Source of the DNA: Saccharomycopsis crataegensis
Taxonomy: Eukaryota; Ascomycota; Saccharomycetes; Ascoideales; Saccharomycopsidaceae
Reading direction: 5' to 3'
DNA length: 64,000 bases
NCBI RefSeq assembly: GCF_037102585.1
Contig: NW_027043820.1
Coordinates: 248,001-312,000, forward strand
The notes beneath the pieces were generated by a model that saw nothing but the letters and a program-made list of their open reading frames with translations, was not told the DNA's origin and did not search any database. A program made the translations under genes and the position numbers. Below are positions 1 to 10,822 of this stretch, piece by piece; positions within the stretch are counted from its first letter, which is position 1; each line of letters starts with the position of its first letter.

Positions 1-1002
1 CGTTTCGATGGGGACGTCTGGTTGTAGACGGCAATCCATCTCCGAAGGAAATGCTAATGAAATAATAGGTGATGTGCCTCGGGTCAGAACATCATCATTC
101 TTCTTTCCCAATTCAATATTCATCACCAATTTGAAAGTCTCATTATTGTGCATTGGGTACTCTTTCCTGGGCATTTTGCCATTCTCTGGCCAATCTTTGC
201 TACAAACCACATTCTCAAACTTATGACCCAAATATCCAAATTTCAAAGACATGGGCCCTTCGATATCTCTATAACTGTTATTGGATAACAAAATGTGTTT
301 ACCATAAGTCACCACGTTCATTTCTAAAGATACTCCATGCCGGCAGTCTGGTGATGCCAAAGACGCAAGTTTGACCATCGGACCTTTATGGGAAATGAAA
401 TCTATGGTGGGGATGTCACCATCGTTTCCCAAATTATTTCTTATTGAATCGAGGTACCATCCCACAACAGCCAAGGTGCCGCCTAATCTTGGTAATTTTC
501 TGGGATACACAATAGGCCGGTATCCTTGCCAACCTTTGAATAAGTTGTATTTAAAAGTCCCGTTTCTGTGTTGTAAAAACCGAGGAGGAGCATAAAACGT
601 CAATGATTCGGCGGATTCCAAATGACGTTTGAATTGTGAGTCAGTAGAGTAGTAAGTTAACACTTTTGTAGATAAGATTTTCGCTTTATCTTCCCCAATA
701 GTAGCGATGGTAGATGTTTCGGTTCTTCTTTGGTGATTGTCAGTCGTCTTGGGAAGCAGTAGTATCGATTTCCCGGCAATCGCGGCGGCAGGAATCATCA
801 CATCTTCCTCGTCTACTTTCCAATCATCAGGGTTGAAGCTGTAATTTTGCTTTCCAGCCTTTGATCTTGGGGCTTTCTTGTTGCGAGAAGGCTTTTTAGA
901 AGGATCGAGGGACAAATTAGTAAGTGGTTCGACCAAGTCCACCACGCTGGCGGTGGAGCTAAGGTCGACATCCGATGGGGTTTTCCCGGAAGCCTCAGCC
1001 AT
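1..1002 (-). CDS. DXO1: DXO/Rai1-family decapping exonuclease, C-terminus cut by window edge
   Basis: Reading in from the window edge, the minus strand is open for 334 codons from an ATG at 1002, and the C-terminal part lies outside. The family removes defective or non-canonical 5' caps from mRNA and can degrade the decapped RNA 5' to 3'. Seen here: a basic, low-complexity N-terminus (about 50 residues), a PPRFLQHRNGTFKY block, a DFISHKGPMVKL block like the family's conserved D-F-x-x-x-x-G motif, the GYLGHKFE motif (family G...E motif) and, at the very edge, SEMDC, matching the metal-binding ExD motif. The last family motif (E-x-K) would lie just outside. The N-terminal layout resembles S. 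cerevisiae Dxo1 more than nuclear Rai1, but a RAI1 assignment is not excluded. A short overlapping minus-strand ORF at 813-1070 is a shadow. Confidence 0.72.
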   Translation of the reverse strand, partial: MAEASGKTPSDVDLSSTASVVDLVEPLTNLSLDPSKKPSRNKKAPRSKAGKQNYSFNPDDWKVDEEDVMIPAAAIAGKSILLLPKTTDNHQRRTETSTIATIGEDKAKILSTKVLTYYSTDSQFKRHLESAESLTFYAPPRFLQHRNGTFKYNLFKGWQGYRPIVYPRKLPRLGGTLAVVGWYLDSIRNNLGNDGDIPTIDFISHKGPMVKLASLASPDCRHGVSLEMNVVTYGKHILLSNNSYRDIEGPMSLKFGYLGHKFENVVCSKDWPENGKMPRKEYPMHNNETFKLVMNIELGKKNDDVLTRGTSPIISLAFPSEMDCRLQPDVPIET

Positions 1003-1301
1003 GTTGAGATAGATTGGATATCGATGACATGGCAAACGACAACAATTCCAATTTCAACTGAAGTCCTCATCGATTAATGCGTTTTCACGATGGGGATTCC
1101 CAATAGGCAGTAATAAAATCGCTGGTTTGCGAGGTCACCCGGACATTGACAATTATTATATCATTATTATTTTATATCTTACATTATATTATATATTATT
1201 TTATATTATATCATATCATATTCTATCATATTATATTACATTACATAATCATTGAAGCTCACTGATCTTCTCTTGCCAAAAAATGTACACAGTGTAGTCA
1301 A
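1003..1301. other. AT-rich spacer, DXO1 5' side / SMP3 3' side
   Basis: The spacer holds the DXO1 upstream region and the SMP3 3' end. From 1150 to 1250 it is a degenerate TATAT/ATTAT tract. An isolated GGTCACCC, the complement of GGGTGACC, lies near 1133; related sites occur elsewhere in the window. No gene is seen. Confidence 0.6.
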
Positions 1302-3194
1302 TTATACTATCGAATACACCCCAATCCCCGGCCTGTACTGTCCTGGCTCCAAATGATCCATATCAATGTGCCAGAAATCGCCCCAGACTTCGTGCCATTG
1401 GAACTGGCGACGACTATTCTTGTAGAATTCGGTAAATTTCCCATCCATTGACCCCACAGGAGCCACCAATTGCACGTCCTTTGCCCCAGTAGTGACTGTC
1501 TGTACGATCCGGTCTAATAACCTATATAATTTATCAATATCCATTCCCATGACATCCACCACTACGGTGCTATTGCTCACTGCTAGATAATCGTACTCTA
1601 AAAGCACTCGTAAGTTGTCATCATGCTCTGTAGTTCCGTCAACTGGTACTAAATCATCATACTTCAACACAATCACCGGCTTGGCATCCCCAAGAAGCCA
1701 AGTTGGAGGAGAATAAGTCCGCCACCACACTTGAACACTACCAATAGTACCATTATTTGAAGAATATTGTTCTCGAAGATGATCCAACGCGGTTATCACA
1801 CCTCCTTGGTGGAAAACCCCCATTAGGGTCCCGAGAATCGCATTGTATACGTACCATACCCAAAGGATATTGCGGACTAACGTCTTGGATTTCAGGGTGA
1901 TCATGAAGAAGGTATTCTCTTTTTTATTGTCGTCTGCCTTTTCAGTCTTTGTAACGAATTGTTCATGAAGGAACTCAAAATCCATGATTTTCAAAAACAA
2001 CGGTTGCAAACATACAATGAATCTCAATTCTTGATGCGGCACTAATGATAGGATACTCATTCCTGAAACAATCGTCAAATACACCACGTTGAGGTTCATT
2101 ATGTCTTGGTACTGTTCATTGGTTTGCATTTGTTTCAATAACGAGTGGTTTGGAGTGTTGGTGGCCCAGTTCTTCAAGTATTGGAAATTGATTCTTGCGA
2201 ATTGGAAATAGTTCTTGAAGTTAACGATGCAAATCAAGTACAACGGACCCAACATTTGTGGGAGGTTGATGAACAAATGGGTGATCCGCGAATGAATCCC
2301 GTGTTTTGCAAGGTTAGTGTATTCACTATTGTAAATGAGATTGTTCAATGGAGGAATTATGAATTTGTGGTGTTGGTATTGGAAATTATATTGAAGTTGC
2401 TGATAGCCAGGGTGGAAATGTTCGAAAAGTATGGTGTCACCATAACCAAAACCAGCAATTGTCAACCCACATACCATAATAAACACCATCAATGACAAAA
2501 ACTTCTTGTATTGGAAAAAGAATTTCCCGAGATAGATAATCCCTGGAAGCACCAAGAACGCGGCAAAGGTGATTCTATTAAACATTCCAAACACCACGAG
2601 CACTGCCAATACTGAAAGCTTCCCATAATTGTTATCGATCTTCAATGGTGATTCTTCTTTAATATCCTGCGATTTCTGTTGGCTTTTCACGAACTGGTAA
2701 TTTTCCATCTGGGTTTTGATCGAATCGATCACCATCAAACACCCACATAACACCCAGGTCTCGATGGAATTGGAAAAAGTGTGGGATTGGTACGTCCAAG
2801 TTATATAACTGGTATAGCTCAATGCGAGCCAAGTGAGGTTCTTTCTGGTCGACAGACTAGCAAGACGGATCATTGAATAATCGACAACGATCCACGAAAC
2901 GAAGCAAAACATCAATCTCACGAGGTATAATTGTTGGATCGGGGTGATGGTTGCTGGGGAGTACCAGAACAAAGGATAGTACACAAGATACAAGGGGATC
3001 AAGCTCCTGGCAGGCGAAGGGCCCTGGAATTCCCAAGGGATATCGCCAGCTGCGGCAGTGTTGGGATGAAGGATCGAATTGATGATGGAGAAGTTTTGGA
3101 AGTGTTCATCTGGATGGAGGTACGAGTTTTGCACCGCGAAGTAGAGTCTGGCGCAGATGGTCAAGACAATAAGGACCCTAATATGTTCCTTCAT
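1302..3194 (-). CDS. SMP3: GPI mannosyltransferase IV (PIG-Z/Smp3)
   Basis: This ER membrane glycosyltransferase adds the fourth, side-branch mannose to the GPI precursor, a step needed in yeasts before ethanolamine phosphate is attached for protein transfer. The 630-residue product starts with a hydrophobic segment followed by YLHPDEHFQNF (about residues 25-36), the lumenal HPDExFQ motif that separates the Smp3/PIG-Z branch from Alg9, Alg12 and Gpi10. IPWEFQGPSPARS follows, then many hydrophobic segments, then a PHQELRF motif near residue 405 that is also typical of PIG-Z enzymes. It is about 110 residues longer than S. cerevisiae Smp3, mainly in loops. It diverges from TFC3 across about 250 bp. 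Confidence 0.88.
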   Translation of the reverse strand: MKEHIRVLIVLTICARLYFAVQNSYLHPDEHFQNFSIINSILHPNTAAAGDIPWEFQGPSPARSLIPLYLVYYPLFWYSPATITPIQQLYLVRLMFCFVSWIVVDYSMIRLASLSTRKNLTWLALSYTSYITWTYQSHTFSNSIETWVLCGCLMVIDSIKTQMENYQFVKSQQKSQDIKEESPLKIDNNYGKLSVLAVLVVFGMFNRITFAAFLVLPGIIYLGKFFFQYKKFLSLMVFIMVCGLTIAGFGYGDTILFEHFHPGYQQLQYNFQYQHHKFIIPPLNNLIYNSEYTNLAKHGIHSRITHLFINLPQMLGPLYLICIVNFKNYFQFARINFQYLKNWATNTPNHSLLKQMQTNEQYQDIMNLNVVYLTIVSGMSILSLVPHQELRFIVCLQPLFLKIMDFEFLHEQFVTKTEKADDNKKENTFFMITLKSKTLVRNILWVWYVYNAILGTLMGVFHQGGVITALDHLREQYSSNNGTIGSVQVWWRTYSPPTWLLGDAKPVIVLKYDDLVPVDGTTEHDDNLRVLLEYDYLAVSNSTVVVDVMGMDIDKLYRLLDRIVQTVTTGAKDVQLVAPVGSMDGKFTEFYKNSRRQFQWHEVWGDFWHIDMDHLEPGQYRPGIGVYSIV

Positions 3195-3204
3195 CGTGGG
3201 CCAC

Positions 3205-3242
<38 letters not shown>

Positions 3243-3440
3243 AGACACGGGGAAACAAAGAGAAGAAAGACCATAATAACGAAAGATTGATGAAAATTCC
3301 CCTCAACGCACAAAAACGCACAAAAACGCACAGATCACAGGGACAGAATAACCACCCACAAAATTTCTTTTTCATTGCCATTTTTTTCATGGGGAAAAAA
3401 AAAGTTGCTCTCTGATAGAGTCGAACACCATCACAGCAAA
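3195..3440. promoter_or_regulatory. SMP3/TFC3 divergent promoter with phased repeats
   Basis: This 246-bp head-to-head spacer has an (AAT)n tract at about 3206-3240 next to SMP3. In the middle, AACGCACAAA repeats at 3305, 3315 and 3325 with exact 10-bp spacing, one helical turn, so any bound proteins would face the same side. The last copy reads AACGCACAGA. No TATA box is obvious. Confidence 0.45.
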
Positions 3441-3552
3441 ATGAAACCGTTCAATCCCGCAAACACTGTCGATCATATCCTCGATAGCATTGCCTGTGAT
3501 GGCATCCAAGGTGAGTAATTGCTGTTTGTTGATGATATTTATTATTATCATT

Positions 3553-3588
<36 letters not shown>

Positions 3589-6500
3589 CACTCATCTGCA
3601 ATTGGTTTCGGATATATATATATTAACATATACAGGCTGTGAACTATCGAAAATATGGAAATTCGCAGAGGAATTCCTTGAGACCCCACCCAATGACGTG
3701 ATGAAAGCGATCTTGTGGAGGTTGCTTATCCTGGAAACCACCAAAGTGGAGTTTTTACATGATAAACAACCGGTAAGTGATGCTAATAACACCAGATATG
3801 ATTGGCAATAATAAGCACTCGATTACTAACATTGTGTTTAGATTGTTTGCGAACCAACCTTGTCGCAAATGAATGAGAAATACCAAAATGTGATCATCAG
3901 ATGCACCCAAAACTACCAATGGTCTGCCTTGACGGGGCTAGATATTCGTGAGGCGTCGTTCATTGGTAAGAATTTGTTCAAGATCATCCTCTGCGTTGCC
4001 CAAACCGGTGCCAAAGGATTACCTTCGTCGCAAGTATCAAAGGTCACTGGACAAGACCCCCGGTGCTTGACCGCGAGAATCGAGAAATTGACAGAGGCCA
4101 ACATCATCCTGAAAGTGTATATCCATTACCTCCAGCCACCACGATTGGTACATCGAAAGTTCCGCGAGCAGTTCAAAAACAACTACCAGACCTCGCAGTT
4201 GAAAGAACAGAATTCGTTGGACGCCCAGCCGAGAATTTATCGTCAACGAATCATTCAAGAGGCCAAGTCAAGTTACAATCAAATGAGAAGTATCATAGAT
4301 TTGAAAAAACAACTAGGAATTACCCCCAGAGATTCCAAACGGTTTCACAGAACTATTAAATTATTGGTGCGCAAGAAATACTTGGCCAAAGTGTTGGCAT
4401 CAAGGAAAAACGGGCAAGCGAAATTCGAGTGCATTCAATATATCAGGGATTATATTCCTACCAATGACGAAGAGGAAGATGATGACGACGAGGAAAATGA
4501 ACTTGCCGAGCAAGAAGAGCAGAATGACGACGATGACGAGGAAAACGAAGAAGTAAACGCTGATGCTGATGATGATAACGATGCTGATGCTGATGCTTCT
4601 AGTTTACCGAATGATGACACCATTTCTGATCTACTAGAATTCACCAGTATGGCCAAAACCACCAACAATGAAGTGGGTTGCTTCAATACTTTGATCCCGT
4701 TCATCAACCAGGGTTATTATCAAATAGCGGCTTCACAAGACGGGATCACATCTACAGACGTCATGAAAAAGATCACCGGGAGTAGAAAAACTAAGAAAAG
4801 GATCATGATATTCCAAGAATTGATCAGAGACCCATTTTCCAAAATTCCATTTTGGAGGGATTTAAATGTCGAAAATTTCTATCTTGATCATTATTTTGCG
4901 GTGGGGTACGTGTTTTCTGGGAAAATCAAATCGTTGAAATTCATGCTATTCTCCCAGTTCCCCGACGCTACCGTAAAAGTCATTCCTAGCAAGTATCAAT
5001 TCTTTTCTGATAAGTTTGGTGATACCCCGAAAATCTCCTTGCCAGCAATGGATAACTTGGCCTCGGAAATCTCTTCGGCGTCTTATAAAATCTACGAGAA
5101 TATCTCCACCACCCATAAATTCTCGTTGGGTTGGAGAGGGGAGAATTTCACCCTGCCACCGAATCTGGTAGAGGTCTTGCCATTTGGCGCAAAGCTGGGA
5201 ACCACGATTAATAGACAATCGAAAAAACCGGGGACCGCTAGAAGAGGACGCCCACCGAGCAGTGCTGCTGGGGGTCAAGAATCGAAATACATGAAGCGGA
5301 AAAGAGAGTTGTTGGCCGAGTCTAATAAACGGTTGAAATCGCTTGATAAACCGTTAGTTAAAAAGCCACGACTTGCATCGTTAGCAAAGGTTGATAATAA
5401 GGCGATAGCTACTGATTTGCCATTAGTGACCGAAGATAATTCAGATGATGTAAATGATCAGGTAAACGAAATTATTGTCGATAAGATCCCTGATCTTAAA
5501 ATTAAGAATGAAGAGATTTCTGTGCCGAATGAACCACCTATTCTTATTGAACATGCTGATGATGATGACAATAATTTAGACATTGATATTCTGTTGAATG
5601 AGATCATTACCGATGGTCCTGATGATTCAGTTATTAGCAAACCATTGTCAATGGAAGCAAATGATGCCATTGCAGCCGTGGATGATGTATTAACCGACAT
5701 GATTGTCAGAAATCAATATAATTCGCCAACCAAGAAATCGCCAACCAAGCCCTTATCCACTCCCAAACTGGCGTCAGGAAGACGTAAAACACTTAATTCG
5801 TTGACATTCATTACCAACGAAAGAACCGGCGACAGGGAGTCGGCTACCGGGTCTCCTATCAGAAGGTCTCCAGAAAGATTGCTGCAACCTAGAGGAATGG
5901 CAGTGGTTTCGTTAACCAAGATGAAAAGACTTAATTCGATCATCGAGGTTTTGGAAGAAAACCAAGGGATTTTCTATACAGGAGTCAAGTTTGCCAGGAT
6001 GTTGGAGAAAAAAATGGGTCAGAATACTATTGTCGATAAGAAAACGCTTCTTCGAGACATTGACGACTTGAAAAATGGTGGCCGGATCAATACTGCAATC
6101 GTTGAGACGTTCTTCTCCGGGAACGAGACGGTGCTTTTTTTTTTAAAGAATAAAGAACCGACCGCAGAAGATATTGATAGATTGAGAGAGCTGGCGAAAT
6201 ACCAATCCGTCAGTAGGACTGTTCCGGAGGTCAAACAATCGGTCAGACTTTACAGCATCAAAGAACAAATGTCCAAAAGGGCCAAGAGGTTGCAGGAGAA
6301 GGCTGCTAAGGCCGCAAAGGAAAAAGATAACGAAAAAGCCCAAAACAAAAAATCTAGTAACTCCAAACTGTCTAAAAAGCACGTTGCTACCGAAGAAGCT
6401 CAGCAATTACCCAACGTTGACACAGGTGAAACTAATGAGGTTGTCGACACGTCTGGGAAAACCACCAAGAAACAAAGAGAGAAAATGGTCAAGCGAGCTG

Positions 6501-7930
6501 CCAATCCAACCAACAACAAACGCCGCTACAAAAAGAATTCGTACCGACTTAGTAATGAGGATAGTATTGCGATTTTCCGTACCGTGGTGATAACCAGGTC
6601 TTTGACGATGGACGGTATCACGAATTTCAAGATGATTGAAGAATACCTCGATAACCCGTACCTCAAACACGCACAGCTTCCAAAGAAATGGGGCAATATC
6701 AGAAAAGCTGCTGGTCCAAACACCGTCAAGACCTGTACCAGGAATTGGACCGCGGTGTTTTTGAAGCTTGTTGATCTGGGAGAGATCAGTTTAGCCGATT
6801 TGAAAAACCGGGATCTTGGATTTTTCGTGGATATTTGGATAAAGTACCGCATTGATGATTTTGATGAACATGGTATGATAAGCAACGGATCAGCAAAAAC
6901 AGCCGCCGCGCCAGTGGCCATGGCCAATCCGTATTTGGAAGCCGAAGCGGTGGGCAAAGTGAAATTATACGAAGACCATTCCATGAACCTTGAGCAATAT
7001 AAATTTATTGAAGAAGGGGAAAGAAAGTCATTTGAAGGGTATTTCTCGCCTAATATTGCGTTGATTCAAAGAGAGAATATTTTGTTGCTTAGGTCTTTCA
7101 CCCTAGAGAAACCACCAATTATTAATGACGCCAAGAATAGTACGCTTCACCAATACCTTAAGGCGGTGATTTTATCCGACCCTAAATCGTACTCTTCCAA
7201 AGATTTTGAGGATTTAACGATGAAGAAAGGATTTGAAAGAACTGTTGTGGAAAAGGCCACCAAGGAATTGGAGGCCAATAAGGATTTGATCTTGGTGTTG
7301 GCGTCGAACCAACTGGGATTCAAGTTAATTTTCAACGAGAAACTATTTACTCTGAACATTATTTCTTTGGGGGACCATATTTGGAACGATGCATTTATCC
7401 ATCGTCAATTATTGTACAATGTTATGGATACAAAAAAAGCGGTGTTGCTTCCATCGCTTGTGTCTGATGGGACGATGGCCAGTGTCATTAATAACTTTGC
7501 CCAGGCCAATATCAACGTATTGAGACTTTCTGGGTTTGCAAAAGATAAGAACACCACGTACGCGTTGAAGGCCATTGAAGACAGTTTCTTCGATGTGAGA
7601 TTCTTGATTTCCGTCAAGGATAATTCGCTCCAAGAGACCCCGTTCCAGTTTGTGCCGATCCCCATTGGTCCCCGGGCTTCGAGAATTTGGGTGGACATCC
7701 ATGGGAATATTAACAAGAGGGTGTTGACAAAGATTTTAAAATTTTTGATTTCGTTAATTCAAGCCAGGCCGGGGATTTCCCTGGGGCTGGCATTCGGTAA
7801 AATGAGCCGGTTGTTGTCGTATAATGAGTACCACGAGCTTTGTGATTGGTTAGTGCAAAAGCAGTGTCTTAAACGAGGGTTGTGCGAATCTTTGTATGTC
7901 ATGGATAATTGGTATTGTCTATTAGGATGA
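3441..7930 (+). CDS. TFC3: TFIIIC B-block-binding subunit tau138, three exons
   Basis: This is the largest TFIIIC subunit. It recognises the B box of tRNA genes and recruits TFIIIB and RNA polymerase III in the nucleus. My exon model is 3441-3510, 3636-3772 and 3842-7930 (1431 residues). Both introns have GTGAGT or GTAAGT donors and AG acceptors, and phases match across each junction. Homology supports it: the VTGQDPRCLTARIEKL winged-helix block, the IIDLKKQLG block, and a C-terminus (RPGISLG... ELCDWLVQKQ ... NWY) that aligns with the end of S. cerevisiae Tfc3. Using only the long third exon would lose the first 69 residues. The protein is longer than the roughly 1160-residue S. cerevisiae version because of acidic (Asp/Glu runs near residues 270-310) and basic linkers. 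Confidence 0.9.
3511..3635 (+). other. TFC3: TFC3 intron 1
   Basis: Donor GTGAGT at 3511, branch-point-like TATTAAC just upstream, acceptor TACAG ending at 3635. It contains a pure (ATG)n/(GAT)n microsatellite at about 3554-3587 and a short TA run. The intron sits in phase 1; GGC is restored across the junction. Confidence 0.8.
3773..3841 (+). other. TFC3: TFC3 intron 2
   Basis: A 69-bp intron: donor GTAAGT at 3773, perfect TACTAAC branch point at 3824-3830, acceptor TTTAG ending at 3841. Phase 0. Confidence 0.88.
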
Positions 7931-8119
7931 GTAGTTGTGTTGCATTTTATTAGTGATAGCTTAGTATTTTGCAATAAATGATCATATAATTAATTATCCC
8001 ATCATTAATGATAATAATTGAACCCGCCCCACCGGTACAGTCAGCAAGCCCTGGCTGGCTGGCGGGAAATCAAAAAATTTGGGAAGGAACAAACGTAATT
8101 GGAAATCAGACAGCCAATA

Positions 8120-8175
8120 TCATATAAATATATATATATATATATATATATCTATATATATATATCTATATAAAA
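8120..8175. repeat. (TA)n tract in ERG8 promoter
   Basis: A long TATATA run, interrupted by TC, ends about 20 bp before the ERG8 ATG. It could act as TATA element and nucleosome-poor DNA. The run length probably varies between strains. Confidence 0.7.
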
Positions 8176-8193
8176 ATACCAAAGCCAATAAGA

Positions 8194-9699
8194 ATGAAGT
8201 GCTTCAGTGCTCCAGGAAAGGCGTTGCTCGCGGGTGGGTACTTGGTGCTTGACCCCAAGTACAAGGCATATGTCGTGGCGCTTTCTACCAGGATGCACTC
8301 GGTGACCGAAGGGGAACCAGTGGCAGCGGCACCAAATACGTCAAGAATCATCGTTGATAGCCCGCAATTCTTGGGTGGCACTTGGTCGTACGATTTCCCG
8401 GTGCCATTTGTAGGCACGTTGCAAGATACTTCTGCTTCGAGGAACCCGTTCTTATTGTCTACTATCGAAACGATTTTGGGGTATGTGGAGCCGGAATCCC
8501 ATGCCACCATCAAGATCACCATCTTTAGTGATCCAGGGTACCACTCGCAAAACGATGCCATGGTGAAGGAATCTAACGGGAAACGGTTCTTGTATCACAA
8601 AGATACGATTTCCAACGTGCCAAAGACCGGGCTCGGGTCCAGTGCAGGGTTGGTCACCGTGTTGACCTCGGGGTTGTTGTCTTATTACAAACCGGAATTG
8701 GACCTTTTTTCAGAAATTGGGTTACGGACGGTTCATAATTTGGCCCAGATCAGCCATTGTGCTGCTCAAGGGAAAGTGGGGTCGGGATTTGACGTTGCTG
8801 CTGCCACTTACGGATCGATCATTTATCAAAGATTCGATCCAGAAATCATCAATGGGTTGATCAAATACAAGGAAGAAGTATTTTCGTCGTCGCCAACAGA
8901 ATACTCGAAGAAATTGCAATCGGTGGTGAATTGTAAATGGGAAATGATCATTCAAAAGTGTGACTTGCCACCGCAAGTGAGAATCTTAATGGGCGATGTG
9001 AATAACGGTTCGGAAACCCCGAAATTGGTATCAAAAGTGTTGAAATGGCGTAAAGAAAACCCTGAGGAGGCGGGAAATCTTTATCATGATTTGAATTTCT
9101 ACAATATGAAATTGGTATCGGAATTGCTTACGTTGACCCAGATTTCCATCGAGAATCCCGAGCGTTACGAAGCGGATTTGATTTCGTTTGTCGATGATTA
9201 CAGTTTGATCCAATTGAAGCACTTGATCAAGATGTCAGGATCGAGTTCCAACTTCCCCGACTCTTTGAAACCGTTATTGGATATAATTGAATCAGTCTCT
9301 TCCATAAGAGGCGGTTTACAAAGCCTTACCAAGAAAACCGGGGCGGATATTGAACCTATGGAACAAACTATTTTACTCGATAACTGTTTTGCATTGCCGG
9401 GGGTACTTGGTGGAGTGGTTCCAGGGGCTGGTGGTTACGACGCTATTTGTTTATTGTGTTCAGAAAAGGCGATTCCCAAGATTTTGAAGTTGACCGCGGC
9501 CAAGGATGCTGAAGAGTTGAATCATATCAAGCATGAATTGGAAAGCAGTTCCATCCATAGACAGCAAGAATTTTCCAATGTTGATCTTGACTGCTTTGAT
9601 CCAAGTTTGTTCAAATCGGTGACGTGGTTGGATTTGCACGAAGAGAACACGGGGTTGGTGAAGGAAGATCCTCTCCATTATGTTGAATTGCTCAATTGA
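8194..9699 (+). CDS. ERG8: Phosphomevalonate kinase
   Basis: A cytosolic GHMP-superfamily kinase that phosphorylates mevalonate-5-phosphate to the diphosphate in the mevalonate route to isoprenoids and ergosterol. The 501-residue protein opens with CFSAPGKALLAGGYLVLD, the signature N-terminal strand and loop of Erg8. It carries the ATP-binding PKTGLGSSAGLVTVL motif near residues 145-160, QGKVGSGFDVAAA near 192-204, and the C-terminal GHMP motif PGAGGYDAI near 408-416. Length fits the S. cerevisiae enzyme (451) with modest insertions. I see no in-frame CTG codon. Confidence 0.96.
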   Translation: MKCFSAPGKALLAGGYLVLDPKYKAYVVALSTRMHSVTEGEPVAAAPNTSRIIVDSPQFLGGTWSYDFPVPFVGTLQDTSASRNPFLLSTIETILGYVEPESHATIKITIFSDPGYHSQNDAMVKESNGKRFLYHKDTISNVPKTGLGSSAGLVTVLTSGLLSYYKPELDLFSEIGLRTVHNLAQISHCAAQGKVGSGFDVAAATYGSIIYQRFDPEIINGLIKYKEEVFSSSPTEYSKKLQSVVNCKWEMIIQKCDLPPQVRILMGDVNNGSETPKLVSKVLKWRKENPEEAGNLYHDLNFYNMKLVSELLTLTQISIENPERYEADLISFVDDYSLIQLKHLIKMSGSSSNFPDSLKPLLDIIESVSSIRGGLQSLTKKTGADIEPMEQTILLDNCFALPGVLGGVVPGAGGYDAICLLCSEKAIPKILKLTAAKDAEELNHIKHELESSSIHRQQEFSNVDLDCFDPSLFKSVTWLDLHEENTGLVKEDPLHYVELLN

Positions 9700-10132
9700 T
9701 ATTTTCCATGGTTTATAGGATATATATTATTATACTATTGTATATTTTGAAGATGGTTATATGCAAATTGCGTAGGACAAAAATCACCCGGCATGAACAA
9801 AAAAAAAAATTCAGTATGATGATGATGATGATAATGATGAGGATGATAATGATGATGAGGGTATCATGGATTGTTAGTAACCATTGAGGAAATAGAGCAG
9901 GGGATAAACAAAGTCATTGAGATCCTTATTGAATACCGCAAGCGAAGTTGTCGCTCAGGAAACGGTTAGTGGGTACACAAATAGGAAGGAAATTTTTCCC
10001 ATGATGTTGCTTGCTGCCTGCATGTTGTGTCACAAAGACGTCAAAAGAAAGAAAGAATATACAAGCAGCTTTTTTTTTTTTCTGTCCGGCACTTTCTTTC
10101 TTCAATATCCGTAAATCAAAAAAAAACAAAAC

Positions 10133-10282
10133 ATGACAGGCTGCGAGATCAATTTTAACACGGAACTGTCCCATGAGTACCAAAACAACAATACCATTCA
10201 AATGCAATGGGTGGCCATCATTGAAGATGGGTTTCTGAAAACCAACAACCGCACGCCCCAGTTGCCAATAATAAATAAATAA
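10133..10282 (+). CDS. Possible 49-residue small ORF, unrecognised
   Basis: The ATG follows an A-rich leader (AAAACAAAAC), the preferred yeast start context. The frame runs 49 codons (MTGCEINFNTELSHEYQ..., ending IINK) to TAA and has mixed, protein-like composition, unlike the low-complexity surroundings. I do not recognise it. It could be a small gene, an exon of a gene whose introns I cannot place, or chance. It contains two CTG codons, which the conserved neighbours avoid. Confidence 0.28.
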   Translation: MTGCEINFNTELSHEYQNNNTIQMQWVAIIEDGFLKTNNRTPQLPIINK

Positions 10283-10700
10283 TCTATATATACTACAAAC
10301 CAACAAGTAAGAAGAATCTGGAAATCACCGCGTGGAAAAGCGAATGAAACCAATAAGAATGAGGAGTTATTGCTTATAATCAATCATATCTACCATAACA
10401 ATACTTATCTTCGCTGCCTCGCGTTAGCTATATAGTAGTAAGAAAATCAAATAGCTGTCTATCACCGTGATTACTTTCTAATTTTTTTTTGTAATGGGCC
10501 CGCAACTTGACAAATGGCTCGGGAGACATTATATATCATACCAACTTGCTACAACACTGACTTCTGGAGGCATAAACATAGTAAGGCGTGTTATTATTAT
10601 TTGGAATAAAGGGTGGAATAAAACAAAATTAAATTAAATTAAATTAAATTAAATTAAATTAAATTAAATTAAAGGAAAGGAAAGGGTCAAGAATTATCGG

Positions 10701-10726
10701 TGTAAAGTAGGGTGACCATAATCGCA
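10701..10726. promoter_or_regulatory. 26-bp motif shared with 45576-45601
   Basis: The core AGGGTGACCATA is flanked by TGTAAAG on the left and TCG on the right. 23 of 26 positions match a second site at 45576-45601. It lies about 100 bp upstream of IFA38, so it may be a transcription-factor site. Confidence 0.4.
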
Positions 10727-10822
10727 CTATGTGATGCCAAAATTTTTGATGATGTTACTTAGCAACAACACCATCCATCCATCATTGGGAACCAACCACC
10801 ACAACAAGTCACACCAACCAAG

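Larger units (their letters stand above)
9700..10822. other. Spacer ERG8-IFA38 with simple repeats
   Basis: A 1.1-kb stretch holding an (ATG)n tract at about 9817-9858, poly-T near 10070, one small ORF (10133-10282, listed separately), an (AAATT)n run of about nine units at 10626-10670, and a GGGTGACC-containing motif at 10701-10726 about 100 bp before IFA38. No longer gene or RNA gene is recognised. Confidence 0.5.

Noticed and set aside
9926-10306. 126-codon minus-strand ORF in the ERG8-IFA38 spacer
   Set aside because: It includes reversed poly-A/T tracts and no recognisable domain, and overlaps a better-looking short plus-strand frame.
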